DNA of 64,000 bases from Austwickia chelonae NBRC 105200 (GCF_000298175.1 NZ_BAGZ01000022.1:1-64000); one strand, 5' to 3'; counted from the first letter of the stretch, positions 37,424-46,614 are shown. The notes: a model not told the origin generated them from the sequence alone. Numbers and translations are program-made.

Positions 37424-38157
37424 TCGCCCCCGCGGCCGGAACCGACGCCGGAACCAGAAGCAGAACCCCCGTTCGTGCCGGCGTCGGCTCCACCGTCGGA
37501 CCCGGCTCCACCGTCGGACCCGGCTCCACCGTCGGACCCGGCTCCACCGTCGGACCCGGCTCCACCGTCGGACCCGGCTCCACCGTCGGGCCCAGGGACA
37601 CCGGCGACACCACTGCACCCGTCAAACCCGGGAACACCCGCCGACGGCGGCCGCGCCGACCGGGCAGCCGCCAACAGACCAGCCAACGCCCGCGCCACCA
37701 CGTCGAGTTCTTCGGACGAATAACCCGCCAACTGCGCGCGCATCCGATCAGCCAACGGGAGGAACATGAACCGGCTGGTCTCCCGGGCCCGATCGGTCAG
37801 TTCCAGAACAACTTTCCGCCCGTCGTCGACATGACGGCGGCGACGGAGATGACCCGCCCGCTCCAGGCGGTCCACCAGCGCGGTGGCCGCCGCCAACGAC
37901 AGGCTCATCTCGTGAGCCAGGACGCTGGGAGTCATGGGAGTGCCGCGACGTTCCGCGCCGACCAGGGCACCGATCGCGGCGATATCACTGCGATGATGCC
38001 CCAAGAGGCGCGCCACGTCGTCGACATAACGCATCGTCTCCATGGAGAGCGCCCGCATCGACCCGGTGATCTCCTGGGCCTGCGACCTCCCGCCGTCTCT
38101 GTCGTCATCCCTGTCGCCGGCTGCGTCGTCGGCTCCGACCGTCTGCCCGGCCTGCAC
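37420..38157 (-). CDS. MarR-family regulator with glycine-rich repeat tail
   Basis: This 245-residue protein has a MarR core at about residues 35-170 (GTPMTPSVLAHEMSLSLAAATALVDRLERAG, then the wing RRRHVDDGRKVVLELT). A C-terminal tail of about 70 residues contains tandem GAGSDG units from an 18-bp DNA repeat. A GTG at 38157 with GGAGGGAG upstream is taken as the start; ATG 38058 is a shorter option. It is divergent from idi and convergent with the PPOX gene. Target and inducer are unknown. Confidence 0.82.
   Translation of the reverse strand: MQAGQTVGADDAAGDRDDDRDGGRSQAQEITGSMRALSMETMRYVDDVARLLGHHRSDIAAIGALVGAERRGTPMTPSVLAHEMSLSLAAATALVDRLERAGHLRRRRHVDDGRKVVLELTDRARETSRFMFLPLADRMRAQLAGYSSEELDVVARALAGLLAAARSARPPSAGVPGFDGCSGVAGVPGPDGGAGSDGGAGSDGGAGSDGGAGSDGGAGSDGGADAGTNGGSASGSGVGSGRGGD
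37486..37593. repeat. 18-bp tandem repeat, six units, within marR tail
   Basis: The unit GGCTCCACCGTCGGACCC repeats six times without interruption; only the last unit has a base change. Read on the minus strand it encodes GAGSDG repeats. The copy number probably varies between strains. Confidence 0.95.
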
Positions 38158-38388
38158 CCCGACCCACTCCCTCCACGAGCGTCGACGACCATCCGGTCAG
38201 CGACGATGCCTGTCCTCCTCGATGGTACGAGGCGGGCAGCCGTTCACCGCGGTGGGAAGTGGGCCGGTCGTCCGACACTCCCGGCCGGATCTTCCGACGG
38301 CCCCACAAGATGCCTAGGCTGGCCGGGATCGAGAGCACCTGCCGAACGCGTCCGCCGACGAAGCCCACTTTCCCCGACGAGACAGGCC

Positions 38389-39021
38389 ATGACCCGACAG
38401 ATCGAATCCGACGAGGTGGTGTTGATCGGACCGGACGGGCAACCTGCCGGAACCGCCGACCGGCTCCTCGTCCACGGCGCCGACACACCTCTCCACCTCG
38501 CGTTCAGCGTGTATCTCCTCGACGGAGAAGGGCGTCTGCTGATGACCCGCCGGGCCTTGTCCAAGAGGACCTGGCCGGGAGTGTGGTCGAACAGTTGTTG
38601 TGGCCACCCTCGCCCGGGTGAGCAGGTCGCTGACGCCGTCCTACGTCGGACCTTCGAGGAGACCGGCTTGGACATCGACCAGCTGACCTGTGTGCTCCCC
38701 GAGTTCACCTACCGGGCGGTGGACGCCGGCGGCATCGTCGAATACGAACTGTGCCCGGTGTTCGTCGGACGTGCCCGCGGCGATCTGACCCCCGACCCTG
38801 CGGAGATCGAGGAAACCGCCTGGGCGGAACCGGCGGAGGTGCAGGTCATCGCCCGTTCCACCCCCTTCGTGCTGAGCCCGTGGTGCGTCCGCCAGCTTGC
38901 GCTCCTCGACCTGGACGCGGCGTCGGCCGCTCTCCGGGTGGACGGTCCGAGCCTCGGCCGCCGCGGCCGTCCGGGACCGGTGGCGGGACGAACAGGCACG
39001 ACCCGGGGCGAGGACGGATGA
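38389..39021 (+). CDS. idi: Isopentenyl-diphosphate delta-isomerase, type I
   Basis: This 210-residue Nudix-fold enzyme interconverts isopentenyl and dimethylallyl diphosphate for isoprenoid synthesis. The active-site Cys sits in WSNSCCGHPRPGE, the Nudix-like helix is RRTFEETGLDID, and the catalytic Glu lies in VEYELCPVF. The C-terminal 30 residues are a low-complexity Gly/Arg extension. Its TGA overlaps the ATG of the CPBP protease gene, so the two are cotranslated. Confidence 0.95.
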   Translation: MTRQIESDEVVLIGPDGQPAGTADRLLVHGADTPLHLAFSVYLLDGEGRLLMTRRALSKRTWPGVWSNSCCGHPRPGEQVADAVLRRTFEETGLDIDQLTCVLPEFTYRAVDAGGIVEYELCPVFVGRARGDLTPDPAEIEETAWAEPAEVQVIARSTPFVLSPWCVRQLALLDLDAASAALRVDGPSLGRRGRPGPVAGRTGTTRGEDG

Positions 39022-39752
39022 CGAGATGGGGTGCGCCGGTGCGGGAAGTCCGGGACTTCCTCGTCGCAGCGCTCTACGAACCGGTTCCTCGGACTCGTGA
39101 GGAGGACAAGGGTTCCCGACGCCGGGTCGTCACCGCGCTCACCTTGGTCGTGGCGGTCGCCCTGGTCGCGTACTCCCTGCGGATCCCCGCCGGCGACCCG
39201 CGTTTCTACCCGGCGACCTTGGCCCTGGCCGGCACCTATGTCGTCGGCGCCCTCGCGTCGGGGCCGTTGCGTCTGGGCCGGGCTCATCGGCGTCGGACGG
39301 GCACCAGTCGTCCGGTGGTGCAGCCGTTGCTGTTGGGGGTGCTGCTGCTGGGGGTCTTCATCGGCGGGGCGGGCGTCGTCGCTCAGCTGCCACTGCTGCG
39401 CGACCCGGTCGAAGAACTGCTCGACCACGCCCGATCGGGATCGTTACCGCTGGTCCTGGCGATCACCGTCGTCAACGGGATCGCGGAGGAATTGTTCTAC
39501 CGAGGCGCTCTCTACCCCGCGGTGGGCGGCCGGTCGGCGCTCGCCGTCACGACGGTCGTCTACACGGTGGTCACCGCGGCGGCCGGTATCCCGTTGTTGG
39601 CTTTCGCGGCTGCGGCATTGGGCTTGGTGGTCGGTTTGCAACGGCGGGTCACCGGCGGGGTGCTCGGGCCGATCATCACCCATCTGACCTGGTCGGTGGG
39701 CATGCTTTTTCTGTTGCCGCCGGCGCTGTCCCTTTTCGGGGATGTCCTGTGA
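39018..39752 (+). CDS. CPBP intramembrane metalloprotease
   Basis: This 244-residue membrane protein has about six hydrophobic segments and the CPBP/Abi motifs: EELFYRG (EExxxR) near residue 158 and the late HLTWSVGM. CPBP proteins are glutamate/histidine intramembrane proteases related to CAAX prenyl protease. Coupling with idi by ATGA overlap hints at a link with prenylated or isoprenoid substrates, but this is inference. Confidence 0.88.
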   Translation: MTRWGAPVREVRDFLVAALYEPVPRTREEDKGSRRRVVTALTLVVAVALVAYSLRIPAGDPRFYPATLALAGTYVVGALASGPLRLGRAHRRRTGTSRPVVQPLLLGVLLLGVFIGGAGVVAQLPLLRDPVEELLDHARSGSLPLVLAITVVNGIAEELFYRGALYPAVGGRSALAVTTVVYTVVTAAAGIPLLAFAAAALGLVVGLQRRVTGGVLGPIITHLTWSVGMLFLLPPALSLFGDVL

Positions 39753-39761
39753 CGGTCGAGG

Positions 39762-40838
39762 TCACGACAGTTCCTCCCGGGATCCGGCTTCCCGGACGCC
39801 CAAGGTGAGGCGGCTCCACCAATGGGTCGGCCGGTGCACGGCCACTCCCCACCGGTCCAGGCCGACGAAACCTCCGGCCCACGGCGGGTCCGCGACCGAC
39901 GCCGCCAGCGGGTCTGCGTCTGTCTCGGCGCCGTCCGGTGAGACATCGGGGTCACGTAACGACCGGCGGATCGCCTCGGAGATCCCGACCAGTGGTCGTG
40001 GCTGTGCTGCGATCCGGTCGATCTCACCGGGGGTGGCCACCATGTCGTGCCGTAGGGATCCCACCAGGGCCTCCACCACCGGTGCGGGAACCCGGGTGAG
40101 TAGCCCTGAGAGTCGGGCGACCGCGGATTCGGGCAGCATCGGCACGGTCACCTGTACCCGGCGCAGCCCGGAGACCGCCGCGTAGAGGCGCAGCAACTCG
40201 GGGTAGGTGCAGCGTTCGGGGCCGCCGATGTCGACGTGGCCGGTGTGGTCGCCTTCGACGGCGTCTCCCAGTAGCCGTACGACGTCCGAGACGGCGATCG
40301 GCTGCACCTGGGAGCACATCCAGGTCGGGATGGGCTGCACCGGAAGGTGTTCGGACATCTGCCGGATGACTTCGAAGGATGTCGATCCGGCACCGAGGAT
40401 CACTGCTGCGCGGAGGGTCAGGGAGGGGACGGTCCCGGCGGAGAGGGCCTGTTCGACTTCGAGGCGTGAGCTGAGATGTTCGCTGAGTTCGTCGGCGGGG
40501 ACGTCGGGGACGATGCCCGACAGGTAGACGATGCGTTGCACGTCGGCGTCGGCGCAGGCCTGCGCGGTGGTCTGGGCGGCGAGGAGGTCGGCGCGTCGGA
40601 AGTCGTTCCGGCCGAGGCCGTGCACGAGGTAGAAGACGGCGTCCACGTCGGTGACGGCGGCGGCGACGCTGTCGGGGGCCGTGACGTCCAGGGGTGTCCA
40701 TGCCACCCGGTCGGCCCAGCTGAGCGGGGGAGGGTCGGTGTGGCCGTAGGCAGCTCGAACCTGGTGCCCTCTGTTGAGCAGTTCGGGGACGAGGCGGGTG
40801 CCGATGTATCCGGTGGCGCCGGTCACGAGGATCCGCAT
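39762..40838 (-). CDS. NAD(P)-binding atypical SDR
   Basis: This 358-residue protein has GATGYIGTRLVPELLNRGHQV at the N-terminus, then DVDAVFYLVHGLG and VQRIVYLSGI, typical of atypical NmrA/YfcH-like SDRs. The catalytic YxxxK is not obvious, so it may be a binding protein or quinone/redox sensor. It is convergent with the CPBP gene with only nine bases between stops. Confidence 0.85.
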   Translation of the reverse strand: MRILVTGATGYIGTRLVPELLNRGHQVRAAYGHTDPPPLSWADRVAWTPLDVTAPDSVAAAVTDVDAVFYLVHGLGRNDFRRADLLAAQTTAQACADADVQRIVYLSGIVPDVPADELSEHLSSRLEVEQALSAGTVPSLTLRAAVILGAGSTSFEVIRQMSEHLPVQPIPTWMCSQVQPIAVSDVVRLLGDAVEGDHTGHVDIGGPERCTYPELLRLYAAVSGLRRVQVTVPMLPESAVARLSGLLTRVPAPVVEALVGSLRHDMVATPGEIDRIAAQPRPLVGISEAIRRSLRDPDVSPDGAETDADPLAASVADPPWAGGFVGLDRWGVAVHRPTHWWSRLTLGVREAGSREELS

Positions 40839-40983
40839 GGCGGTTTCTTACCCGTGTGGCCTTTTTTCATTCCACCGTCGAAGGAGAAATGGGTCACGTG
40901 GGGGCGGGCCTGGGCAGGACGAGGGGCAACGTAGGCGAACCGGGCGAGCCCCTACGTCGTCGCCCTCACTGGCGCCGCAGCCA

Positions 40984-41054
40984 ACTGACACCTCTTTTCC
41001 TGAACTGGCGCCCTGGACGATCACGGGCGGAGGACGCGGAAAAGCGCTGCCAGT
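40984..41054 (-). repeat. ACTG/CAGT hairpin element D
   Basis: This 71-nt element lies 13 bp beyond the stop of the second AbiEi-like gene. Read on the minus strand it is ACTG-N16-TCCT-N4-CCGTGA-N13-CAGT-N16-CAGT; one inner ACTG is lost. Outer arms match at 14 of 17 bases. Confidence 0.82.
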
Positions 41055-41067
41055 GAGCTCGGACAGT

Positions 41068-42006
41068 TCAGACGGCCCGGGCGCACCAGGACAGGCCAGC
41101 TGCCACCCGATCGGCGATCACCTGGGGACGGAACAACTCCGGCCAGGTCACATGGACGACATACCAACCACAGCTGAGCAAGTCCTCGTCCCGAGACTTC
41201 TCCGCACGCAGCCGCGCAGCCCGCTCATGAGGAGTCGTGACAGCGTCATCCAATCCGTACTTCGACACACCGTCGAACTCCAGCGCGAGGCGTGTGTCCT
41301 CGACCACCAGGTCGATGCGATAACCCCGACCCGGAAAACCCGCATCTACCTGCGAGATCGTTCGATAGCCCAGGAGATTCAACTGCCAGCGGAGAAGGCT
41401 CTCTCCGACGGACTCGGCCAGCGGGTCCATGCTCGCGACGGCCATACGAACCTCCGCCATGCCCGGGCTGTGCGTATAACCGGCGACGGCCTCATGAAGA
41501 TCGTCCTCGGTCACCAGCCCACGACGCAGCGCGGCATCAGCGCTGGGAAGCAAGGCTTGCGCACCCCATCGCAGACCGGTCTGTACCAGAGCTGCGCCTA
41601 CGCTCACCTGTTCCTTTGTTCCGAAGCCGGTGTCTCGGGACGAGAAGTCGGCAGCGTGCCGCACATGGTCGCTACGTCGCCGATAGTGGGAGCTGCGTGT
41701 CGCGGTGAGGTGAGCGACACCGAAGGGCACCCCGTGCAGCGGCAGTCCGACGACGGCCAAAGCGCTGTGGTGGCTGAGCACCGCCGTGCCGGCTGACCGA
41801 TGCAGCACGGCTTGCGCGAGCCGGGCGTGGCGTTGCTCGGGCGTGAGGTCTGGGCGTGGAATCCCGTAGGTGGCTCGTCCGATTCGGATGATGTCGCCAC
41901 GTCGGAGTGCCGCCGTGAGGGTAGCTTCGGTGAAACCTTGGCCGAGAAGCTGAGCGCGGGAGCGGTCACCTCGGTGGGTGAGCAGAGTGAGCAAGGCATC
42001 GAACAT
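41068..42006 (-). CDS. AbiEi-like/Vsr-like nuclease-domain protein, paralogue 2
   Basis: This 312-residue protein aligns along its length with the protein at 33704: VLSHHSALAVVGLPL, RRRSDHVRHAAD, ALVQTGLRWG, LAESVGESLLRW and GYRIDLVVEDTRLALEFDG, then RAEKSRDEDLLSCGWYVVHVTWP. All five candidate PD-(D/E)xK residues are kept. An insert of about ten residues (DDAVTTPHERA) precedes the catalytic lysine region. The ATG at 42006 is where similarity starts. It is flanked on both sides by 71-nt hairpins in direct orientation. No toxin partner is adjacent. Confidence 0.82.
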   Translation of the reverse strand: MFDALLTLLTHRGDRSRAQLLGQGFTEATLTAALRRGDIIRIGRATYGIPRPDLTPEQRHARLAQAVLHRSAGTAVLSHHSALAVVGLPLHGVPFGVAHLTATRSSHYRRRSDHVRHAADFSSRDTGFGTKEQVSVGAALVQTGLRWGAQALLPSADAALRRGLVTEDDLHEAVAGYTHSPGMAEVRMAVASMDPLAESVGESLLRWQLNLLGYRTISQVDAGFPGRGYRIDLVVEDTRLALEFDGVSKYGLDDAVTTPHERAARLRAEKSRDEDLLSCGWYVVHVTWPELFRPQVIADRVAAGLSWCARAV

Positions 42007-42174
42007 GGGCTCAGCGTGCGTTCCGGGACGTCGCGAGGGCAGCCGCGAGTCCACGCCCTGTGGACATCCTGTGACGGGGGGAAGCCTGTGGAATCGACGC
42101 GCGAACTGTGGCGGGGGCGTCCACCTCTTTGTCGTCCGCCACCGGCTGCCACATTTCTGCACCGGACCCCCTCA

Positions 42175-42245
42175 ACTGTCAGCACTTTTCTTTAACTGAC
42201 CACGGGTTTCGTCACGGCTGGCAGTCGAGGAAAAGTGCTGACAGT
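42175..42245 (-). repeat. ACTG/CAGT hairpin element E
   Basis: This is the cleanest copy: on the minus strand ACTG-N16-ACTG-N4-CCGTGA-N13-CAGT-N16-CAGT, exactly 71 nt. Outer arms ACTGTCAGCACTTTTC and GAAAAGTGCTGACAGT are perfect complements. It lies about 170 bp before the AbiEi-like gene start, the same side as element A relative to its gene. Confidence 0.9.
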
Positions 42246-42273
42246 CGACCGAAGGCCCTGATGGGGCCGGGGA

Positions 42274-44421
42274 TCAACCGCGAGCGGACGCCACCGGCCA
42301 GGTCTTCGCGACGAGGGTCAGCACGTCGTAGGTGGCCACGACCTCGCCGCGCTGGTTGTGCAGGATCGTGTCCCAGGCGACTTCCCCGTACTCGTCCGTG
42401 ACACGAGGGGTGATCCGCTTGGCCGTCAACGTGACCCGCACCGAGTCGCCCGCAGCGACCGGAGTGATGAAGCGCAGATAATCCAGGCCGTAGTTCGCCA
42501 GGACCGGCCCCGGCTCGGGGTCGACGAAGAGCCCGGCAGCCCAACTCACCAGCAGGTAACCGTGGGCGACGATCCCCGGGAAGAACGGATTCGCAGCCGC
42601 AGCCTCCTCATCGGTGTGCGCATAGAAGGTGTCACCCGTCTCCTCCGCGAACGCCGCGATGTCCTCCAACGCCACCCGCCGCAGCGGCGACGCGTAGGCG
42701 TCCCCGATCCGCAGGTCCGCCAATGACTTACGGAAAGGATGTGTCTCCTCAGGAGAACCGCCGTAGGCAGGATCTCCGGCGCAACGCCGGTCGGCACCGA
42801 CATGCCACACCCCGGTGATCGCGGTCAACATGTTCGGTGACCCCTGCAGAGCTGTGCGCTGCATGGCGTGCAGGATGGCGCGTTTCCCACCGAGCTCCTC
42901 ACCGCCACCGGCCCGTCCCGGCCCGCCGTGGGTCAACGTCGGCATGGGCGAACCGTGCCCGGTGGAGGTCTTCGCATCCTCCCGATTGAGGGTCAGCACC
43001 CGTCCGTGATGTGCGGCGATCCCCAACACGAGCCGGCGGGCCGTGCCCGGGTCATGGGTGCACACCGTCGCCACCAGCGAACCGCCTCCGCGGGCGGCCA
43101 GGTCGACGGCCTCGTCGAGATCCTGGTAGCCGACGATGCCGCTGACCGGACCGAAGGCCTCCACCGAGTGCAGGACGGCGTTGTCGCCCTCCGCCCAGCT
43201 GAACAGCTTCGGCGTCATGAAACCGTTCCCGCCGTTCCTACCGTCCCTGTCGTTCTCGCCGTCCCTGTCGCACCCACCCCCGCCGTCGTCGATCTGCCCC
43301 CACACCAGCTCGCCGCCCGCAGCGGCCATCCGACGCACCCGCTCAGCCGTCACCGCCCGCTGCTCGGCGCTGACCAGCGTACCCATCGTCGTCCCCTCGA
43401 CCCGCGGATCCCCGACCACGCGACGGCCCAGTGCGGCACCGACGGCTTCGGCGACCGCCGCGACCTGCCCGTGAGGGACGATGACCCGACGGATCGCGGT
43501 GCACTTCTGCCCGGCCTTGGCCGTCATCTCCACGGCGACCGATTTCACGAAGGCCGCGAACTCCGGGGTGTCCGGGGTGGCATCCGGGCCCAGGATCGCC
43601 GCATTCAACGAGTCGGCCTCCGCGGTGAAACGCACCCCGTCCTCGACGACGGCGCGGTGGGCCCGCAACCGACGGGCGACCGCGGCCGAACCGGTGAACT
43701 GCACCGCGTCCCGGTGGTCCAGGTGGTTCAGGAAGTCGACCGCGCCGCCGCAGACCAACTGCAGCGAACCCTCCGGGAGCAGACCCGAGTCGAGCATGAG
43801 CCGGACGGCCGCTTCGGCGACATAACCGGTCTGCGGGGCGGGCTTCACGATGGAGGGCACCCCGGCGATGAACGCGGGGGCGAATTTCTCCAACATCCCC
43901 CACACCGGGAAGTTGAACGCGTTGATCTGCACGAGCACCCCGGGGATGCGGGTGTACACGTGCGTGCCGAGGAAACTGCCGTCCTTGCTGAGCTGCTCGG
44001 TCGGCCCGTCCAGGACGACATTCGCATTGGGCAGTTCGCGGCGGCCCCGGCTCGACATGGTGAAGAGCACGCCGATGCCGCCGTCGATGTCGATGAGATT
44101 GTCGACCTTCGTCGCGCCGGTGGCGAAGGAGACGTCGTAGAGCTGCTGCTTCCGCGCCGGATCGGACAGGAAGAGCGCCAATTCCTTCATCTTCAGGGCT
44201 CGCTCGTGGAGGGTCAGCTCACCCAACGCGCGCTGGCCGACGGTACGGGCGTGGTCGACGACGGCGGCGATATCCGCTCCGTCGGCCCCCACCCGGGCGA
44301 CGACCTCCCCGGTCGAGGCGTCCCGGATGTCGTCCAGCCCGGCCTCGTCGTCCGGCGACCACCAGGCGTCCCGGAGATAGCTGCGGACGGTGCGGATCGT
44401 CGACGGTGCGCTCGTGGTCAT
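42274..44421 (-). CDS. paaZ: Oxepin-CoA hydrolase/3-oxo-5,6-dehydrosuberyl-CoA semialdehyde dehydrogenase
   Basis: This 715-residue bifunctional enzyme opens the oxepin ring and oxidises the resulting aldehyde in phenylacetate breakdown. The aldehyde dehydrogenase part has the catalytic Cys in AGQKCTAIRRV and Glu in FTAEADSLNAAILGPDA. The C-terminal MaoC-type hydratase has DTFYAHTDEEAA and PFFPGIVAHGYLL. A Gly/Asp/Asn-rich insert (about residues 390-420) comes from a low-complexity stretch at 43235-43290. It is the last gene of paaJ-paaH-paaZ. Confidence 0.95.
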   Translation of the reverse strand: MTTSAPSTIRTVRSYLRDAWWSPDDEAGLDDIRDASTGEVVARVGADGADIAAVVDHARTVGQRALGELTLHERALKMKELALFLSDPARKQQLYDVSFATGATKVDNLIDIDGGIGVLFTMSSRGRRELPNANVVLDGPTEQLSKDGSFLGTHVYTRIPGVLVQINAFNFPVWGMLEKFAPAFIAGVPSIVKPAPQTGYVAEAAVRLMLDSGLLPEGSLQLVCGGAVDFLNHLDHRDAVQFTGSAAVARRLRAHRAVVEDGVRFTAEADSLNAAILGPDATPDTPEFAAFVKSVAVEMTAKAGQKCTAIRRVIVPHGQVAAVAEAVGAALGRRVVGDPRVEGTTMGTLVSAEQRAVTAERVRRMAAAGGELVWGQIDDGGGGCDRDGENDRDGRNGGNGFMTPKLFSWAEGDNAVLHSVEAFGPVSGIVGYQDLDEAVDLAARGGGSLVATVCTHDPGTARRLVLGIAAHHGRVLTLNREDAKTSTGHGSPMPTLTHGGPGRAGGGEELGGKRAILHAMQRTALQGSPNMLTAITGVWHVGADRRCAGDPAYGGSPEETHPFRKSLADLRIGDAYASPLRRVALEDIAAFAEETGDTFYAHTDEEAAAANPFFPGIVAHGYLLVSWAAGLFVDPEPGPVLANYGLDYLRFITPVAAGDSVRVTLTAKRITPRVTDEYGEVAWDTILHNQRGEVVATYDVLTLVAKTWPVASARG

Positions 44422-44509
44422 CGGGGTGATTCCCTTCGGGTCGTACGTCGGGAGCAGGGGGAGCAGGGAGAGCAGAGGGAAGAGGGGGAGCAGCCCAGGT
44501 CGGGCCGGG

Positions 44510-45355
44510 TCACCAGTCGTAGAAGCCCTTGCCGGTCTTACGGCCGAGCTCGCCACGGGACACCTTGTCCCGCAGGATCTGCGGTGGGGCGAACCGCTCA
44601 CCTAAGGTGGCGTGCAGATAGTCCGCGATGCCCAGGCGGACGTCCAGGCCCACGATGTCGGTGGTCCGTAGAGGACCGACCGGATGCTTGTACCCCTCTT
44701 CCATCGCCCGGTCGATGTCGGCGGCGCTGGCCACCCCTTCTTCGAGCATCCGCATCGCCTCCAACGCCAGGTTCACACCCAGTCGACTCGAGGCGAAGCC
44801 GGGCGCATCGGTCACCACGATCGCCGATTTGCCCAGCGCGGACGCCCAACCCCGTGCAGCCTCCGTGAGTTCGGGGGCGGTCCGAGCACCCACGACGACC
44901 TCGATCAGTGAACTGGAGGGCACCGGGTTGAAGAAGTGCAGACCGCAGAAGGACGAGGGGCGGTCCAGCCGTTCGGCGAGCTCGCTGATCGACAGGGAAC
45001 TGGTGTTCGAGGTGAGGAAGGCCTCCGGGGCGATGGCCTCTTCCGCGGCGCGCAGGGCCTCGACCTTCACCTCGAGGATCTCCGGGACGGCCTCGACGAC
45101 CAGGGCACACCCGGACAGGTCGGGGATCTCCGTGGTCAGGGTGACCGCTTCGGTGCACGGTTCGGCGTTGTCGAGCAGCCCGCGTTCCACCGAAGCGAAC
45201 AGGGCCTTGTCGATCCGCTGCCCGGTGGTCGCCGCGGCGGCCGGGTCACGTTCGACGACGACGACCTCGCACCCTTTGACGAGGAAGGCGTGGGCGATGC
45301 CGACGCCCATCGTGCCGCCGCCGAGGACACCGACGCGGGTGGGGAGTGAACTCAT
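44510..45355 (-). CDS. paaH: 3-hydroxyacyl-CoA dehydrogenase
   Basis: This 281-residue NAD-dependent enzyme oxidises 3-hydroxyadipyl-CoA or 3-hydroxybutyryl-CoA. GVLGGGTMGVGIAHAF is the NAD site, SNTSSLSISELA and GLHFFNPVP carry the catalytic Ser/His region, and the tail ends RKTGKGFYDW as in the family. Being between paaJ and paaZ supports the phenylacetate role. A purine-rich low-complexity stretch separates it from paaZ. Confidence 0.92.
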   Translation of the reverse strand: MSSLPTRVGVLGGGTMGVGIAHAFLVKGCEVVVVERDPAAAATTGQRIDKALFASVERGLLDNAEPCTEAVTLTTEIPDLSGCALVVEAVPEILEVKVEALRAAEEAIAPEAFLTSNTSSLSISELAERLDRPSSFCGLHFFNPVPSSSLIEVVVGARTAPELTEAARGWASALGKSAIVVTDAPGFASSRLGVNLALEAMRMLEEGVASAADIDRAMEEGYKHPVGPLRTTDIVGLDVRLGIADYLHATLGERFAPPQILRDKVSRGELGRKTGKGFYDW

Positions 45356-45396
45356 CGGGGAACCTTTCGTACGGACGTTCGGACAGACCATGCCGG

Positions 45397-46614
45397 TCAC
45401 GCCCGTTCGAGCAGGAGCGCCGTCCCCTGCCCGACACCCACGCACATCGTGGCCAGCCCACGGCGGGCTCCTTCTCGTTCCATCCGGCCGAGCAGGGTCA
45501 CCGTGATCCGTGCGCCCGAGCTGCCCAACGGGTGTCCCAGGGCGATGGCGCCGCCGTCGGCGTTGACCCTGGGGTCGTCGTCGGCCAGCCCGAGCCGACG
45601 TAGACAGGCCAGGGACTGGGTGGCGAAGGCTTCGTTCAGTTCGATCGCGCCGATGTCCCGCAGCTGCCATCCGGCCCGGTCGAGGACGCGACGGGTGGCC
45701 GGTACCGGTCCGATGCCCATGACCGGCGGTGGCACTCCTGCGGACGCGGTGGCCACGATCCGCGCGCGGGGTGTCAACCGGTGGGTGCGTAGTGCCCGTT
45801 CGGAGGCGACGAGGACGGCGGTGGCGCCGTCGTTGAGGGAGCTGGCGTTTCCCGCGGTGACGACCCCGTCGGGTCGGACGACGGGGCGGAGCGAGGCGAG
45901 TGCTTCCGGTGAGCTGTCCCGGGGTCCTTCGTCGACGGTGACGGTGGTCATGGTGCCGCGGCGTCCGGGGACGTCGACGGGGACGATCTCGGCGGTGAAC
46001 CGTCCGGCTTCGACGGCGGCCAGCGCTCGCCGGTGGCTGCGTAGGGCGAAGGCGTCGGCGTCGGCGCGGCTGATCCGGTCGAGGGTCGCGAGTTCTTCGG
46101 CGGTTTCGGGCATGGAGTATGTCGTGGTGCCGTCCCGGGAGAGTTCGCCGTCGAGGAAGCGGGGGTTGACGAATCGCCAGCCGATCGAGGTGTCGGCGAT
46201 CTCGCCGGGTTTGCTGTAGGCGGTTGCGGGTTTGGCCAGTACCCAGGGGGCTCGGGACATGGATTCGACTCCGCCGGCGACCACGAGGTCGGCCGATCCG
46301 GCTCTGATCATGTCGGCGGCGATGGCGATGGCGGACATCCCGGAGGCGCACAGCCGGTTCACGGTGAGTCCGGGCACGCTGTCGGGCAGTCCGGCGAGCA
46401 GCCAGGCCATGCGGGCGATATTGCGGTTCTCCTCGCCGGCGCCGTTGGCATTGCCGAGGATGATCTCGTCGACGGTGGACGGGTCGGCCCCGGTGCGTCG
46501 TAGTTCTTCGCCGACGACGAGGGCGGCGAGGTCGTCGGGTCGGACGGGGGCCAGTGCGCCGCCGTAACGTCCGACGGGGGTGCGGGTTCCGCCGACGAGG
46601 AAGGCTTCGGTCAT
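45397..46614 (-). CDS. paaJ: Acetyl-CoA acyltransferase (beta-ketoadipyl-CoA thiolase)
   Basis: This 405-residue thiolase has the nucleophilic Cys in VNRLCASGMSAI, the GHPLGSSGARI histidine motif and the second Cys in TMCVGVGQG. In this setting it should cleave 3-oxoadipyl-CoA to succinyl-CoA and acetyl-CoA, and perhaps the dehydrosuberyl intermediate too. It is first in the operon, with a PaaR-type palindrome 70 bp upstream. Confidence 0.93.
   Translation of the reverse strand: MTEAFLVGGTRTPVGRYGGALAPVRPDDLAALVVGEELRRTGADPSTVDEIILGNANGAGEENRNIARMAWLLAGLPDSVPGLTVNRLCASGMSAIAIAADMIRAGSADLVVAGGVESMSRAPWVLAKPATAYSKPGEIADTSIGWRFVNPRFLDGELSRDGTTTYSMPETAEELATLDRISRADADAFALRSHRRALAAVEAGRFTAEIVPVDVPGRRGTMTTVTVDEGPRDSSPEALASLRPVVRPDGVVTAGNASSLNDGATAVLVASERALRTHRLTPRARIVATASAGVPPPVMGIGPVPATRRVLDRAGWQLRDIGAIELNEAFATQSLACLRRLGLADDDPRVNADGGAIALGHPLGSSGARITVTLLGRMEREGARRGLATMCVGVGQGTALLLERA

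Noticed and set aside
37486-37593. Possible CRISPR or satellite array
   Set aside because: The 18-bp units have no spacers and keep frame within the MarR coding region, so it is a coding tandem repeat.
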